Origin: CAZVFX01 sp964626565
Lineage (GTDB): Bacteria > Myxococcota_A > UBA9042 > CAIXZC01
Length of the DNA stretch: 7,945 bases
Direction: 5' to 3'
Assembly: GCA_964626565.1 (NCBI GenBank)
Contig: CAZVFX010000207.1
Coordinates: 1 to 7,945, forward strand
Shown: positions 7,105 through 7,945 of the stretch, in pieces
Numbering within the stretch: the stretch's first letter is position 1
How the letters are laid out: each line of letters begins with the position of its first letter
The notes under the pieces: generated by a model
What the model was told of the DNA's origin: nothing
The model's input: only the letters and a program-made list of their open reading frames with translations
Databases searched by the model: none
Made by a program: the position numbers and the translations under genes

Positions 7105-7131
7105 GGGACGGCTGGGACGGCTGGGGCGGCG
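7105..7131. repeat. Three tandem copies of a 9-bp unit upstream of the betA operon
   Basis: GGGACGGCT occurs at 7105-7113 and again at 7114-7122, followed by a diverged copy GGGGCGGCG at 7123-7131. The array lies directly upstream of the candidate -35 box of the betA operon and abuts the inverted repeat. It could be a helically non-phased protein-binding array or simple slippage in GC-rich DNA; I cannot tell which. Confidence 0.6.
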
Positions 7132-7152
7132 CCATGCCTGCGGGCATGCGCC
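7128..7152. promoter_or_regulatory. Strong inverted repeat in the divergent promoter region, possible operator
   Basis: GGCGCCATGCC at 7128-7138 pairs with GGCATGCGCC at 7143-7152 around the loop TGCG. The inner six pairs are perfect; one extra C bulges in the left arm before four more pairs. It lies between two divergent genes, so it is not placed as a terminator for either. Such dyads are typical operators for dimeric repressors such as TetR-type BetI, but I do not recognise this as a known site and no regulator gene is in the window. It could also form an mRNA stem in the leader of the rightward gene. Confidence 0.4.
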
Positions 7153-7192
7153 CTTGCGCGTACTGGTCCGCCTGCGGTATGGTGCTGGCATC

Positions 7193-7200
7193 GGAGGTGA
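7193..7200 (+). promoter_or_regulatory. Shine-Dalgarno site of the cysteine-rich lipoprotein gene
   Basis: GGAGGTGA is a full-length match to the anti-Shine-Dalgarno sequence. Counting from GGAGG, the ATG at 7203 is 5 bases away and the ATG at 7206 is 8 bases away; both are in frame. It argues against the further in-frame ATGs at 7146 and 7179. Confidence 0.8.
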
Positions 7201-7205
7201 TCATG

Positions 7206-7945
7206 ATGGCTTGGATGAGAGCTTGCCGGATGGTGGTGTTTCTGTGCTTGATGGCGGGCGGCGGATGTGGTGGCCAAACCACCTCCGTCACCATTGACAG
7301 CGGTGGTCCGGAAACGCAGACAATTCTCGATACAGCAACCGAGAGTACTCAGCCTGACGCAGTTGTTTTCGCGGACACGGTTGCGCCGGAGACCAAGGCC
7401 GACTACGTATTCAAGGACTATGGCTTTGCGGACCTCCCGGATGATGCCGATGTGGGTCACCAGCTCGCTTGTGAGGTTGGAGAAGGGTGCTTCCTGGACG
7501 AATGTACGGAGAATCAGGAATGCCAGTCCGGCTGGTGCGTTGAGCACATGGGCCAGAAGGTGTGCACGCAGAACTGCCAGGAGGAGTGCCCGGCCGGTTG
7601 GACCTGCAGCCAGGTAGGGGCCAGCGGTCCGGACGTCGTGTTTATTTGTGTGTCGAACTTCGCCAACCTGTGCCGGCCGTGCAGCGAACCTGTGGACTGT
7701 CAGGGAGTGACGGGCACTGAAGATGCCTGCGTGGTCTACGGCGCCGCCGGCGCCTTCTGTGGCGGAGCCTGTGACGACGCGCTTGGAGTGGGTAAAAAAT
7801 GCCCTTGGGGTTTTGCTTGTCTCGCCGTCACAACGGTGGATGGCATCGAGCTTGACCAGTGTGTGGCGGACACCGGGTTGTGTCCATGCACGGACACGGC
7901 CGTGGAGTTGGGCCTGTTCACCAACTGTCAGTTGAGTAACGAATT
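7206..7945 (+). CDS. Cysteine-rich secreted lipoprotein-like protein (3' truncated)
   Basis: The frame stays open to the right edge, giving 246 codons of an incomplete gene. ATG at 7206 is used because it lies 8 bases from a full Shine-Dalgarno; ATG at 7203 is nearly as good. The N-terminus has arginines at 5 and 8, a hydrophobic core MVVFLCLMAGGG and C21, which looks like a lipoprotein signal, although the -3 to -1 residues GGG are a poor lipobox. Residues 22-86 are an acidic, threonine-rich linker without cysteine. Residues 88-246 hold 22 cysteines and two copies of a module with C-x3-C, C-x5-C and C-x13-C spacings (from C120 and from C185). I infer a surface-anchored, disulfide-rich protein, as is common in Myxococcota, whose missing C-terminal part may hold further modules. 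The function is unknown. It diverges from the betA operon and need not be related to it. Confidence 0.85.
   Translation, partial: MAWMRACRMVVFLCLMAGGGCGGQTTSVTIDSGGPETQTILDTATESTQPDAVVFADTVAPETKADYVFKDYGFADLPDDADVGHQLACEVGEGCFLDECTENQECQSGWCVEHMGQKVCTQNCQEECPAGWTCSQVGASGPDVVFICVSNFANLCRPCSEPVDCQGVTGTEDACVVYGAAGAFCGGACDDALGVGKKCPWGFACLAVTTVDGIELDQCVADTGLCPCTDTAVELGLFTNCQLSNE

Noticed and set aside
7154..7183. Possible rightward promoter TTGCGC and TATGGT, 18 bases apart
   Set aside because: The -35 match is poor, and transcription would begin almost at the Shine-Dalgarno of the lipoprotein gene. I cannot support it over chance.
7146..7205. Further upstream in-frame starts for the lipoprotein gene (ATG at 7146 and 7179)
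   Set aside because: The frame is open there, but these starts would put extra residues before the signal-like segment and ignore the full Shine-Dalgarno at 7193-7200.
6954..7547. Open frame of 197 codons on the - strand upstream of betA
   Set aside because: It overlaps the start of betA in another frame and runs antisense through the cysteine-rich gene. Composition and lack of motifs mark it as a shadow.

Overview
This window looks like a piece of a GC-rich bacterial chromosome, most likely from the Myxococcota or a related deltaproteobacterial group. The clue to the lineage is the rightmost gene. It encodes a lipoprotein-like protein with a low-complexity acidic linker and then 22 cysteines in about 160 residues, a style I associate with secreted proteins of Myxococcota and Bradymonadia. 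This is a judgement from protein style, not a phylogeny.

Layout. Bases 2-199 (+) hold the 3' end of a small membrane protein gene cut by the window edge. Bases 325-7026 (-) hold five co-directional genes that read as one operon. In transcription order they are betA (choline dehydrogenase), betB/gbsA-type betaine aldehyde dehydrogenase, a HAD-superfamily phosphatase, an organophosphate:phosphate antiporter-type (OPA) MFS permease, and a BCCT transporter. The first four genes are joined by a 4-base overlap or by stop and start codons that touch or nearly touch; the fifth follows after 52 bases. Bases 7027-7202 are a divergent intergenic region with a candidate promoter for the operon, a strong inverted repeat and a 9-bp tandem repeat. 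Bases 7206-7945 (+) encode the cysteine-rich lipoprotein, which runs off the right edge.

How the genes may work together. BetA oxidises choline to betaine aldehyde and BetB oxidises that to glycine betaine, a compatible solute. The BCCT carrier has a complete aromatic box for trimethylammonium compounds and probably imports betaine or choline. The unusual part is the phosphatase and OPA permease placed between betB and the BCCT gene. The permease keeps both phosphate-binding arginines of GlpT but has lost the GlpT lysine and histidine in the same pocket. My working hypothesis is a second supply route: the permease imports a choline phosphate ester (phosphocholine, or less likely glycerophosphocholine) in exchange for phosphate, the HAD enzyme releases choline, and BetA/BetB make betaine. 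This would parallel the choline-O-sulfate route through the sulfatase BetC in rhizobial bet operons. No substrate has been shown; glycerol 3-phosphate or a phosphonate are alternatives.

No BetI- or GbsR-like regulator, tRNA, rRNA, CRISPR array or mobile element is visible.
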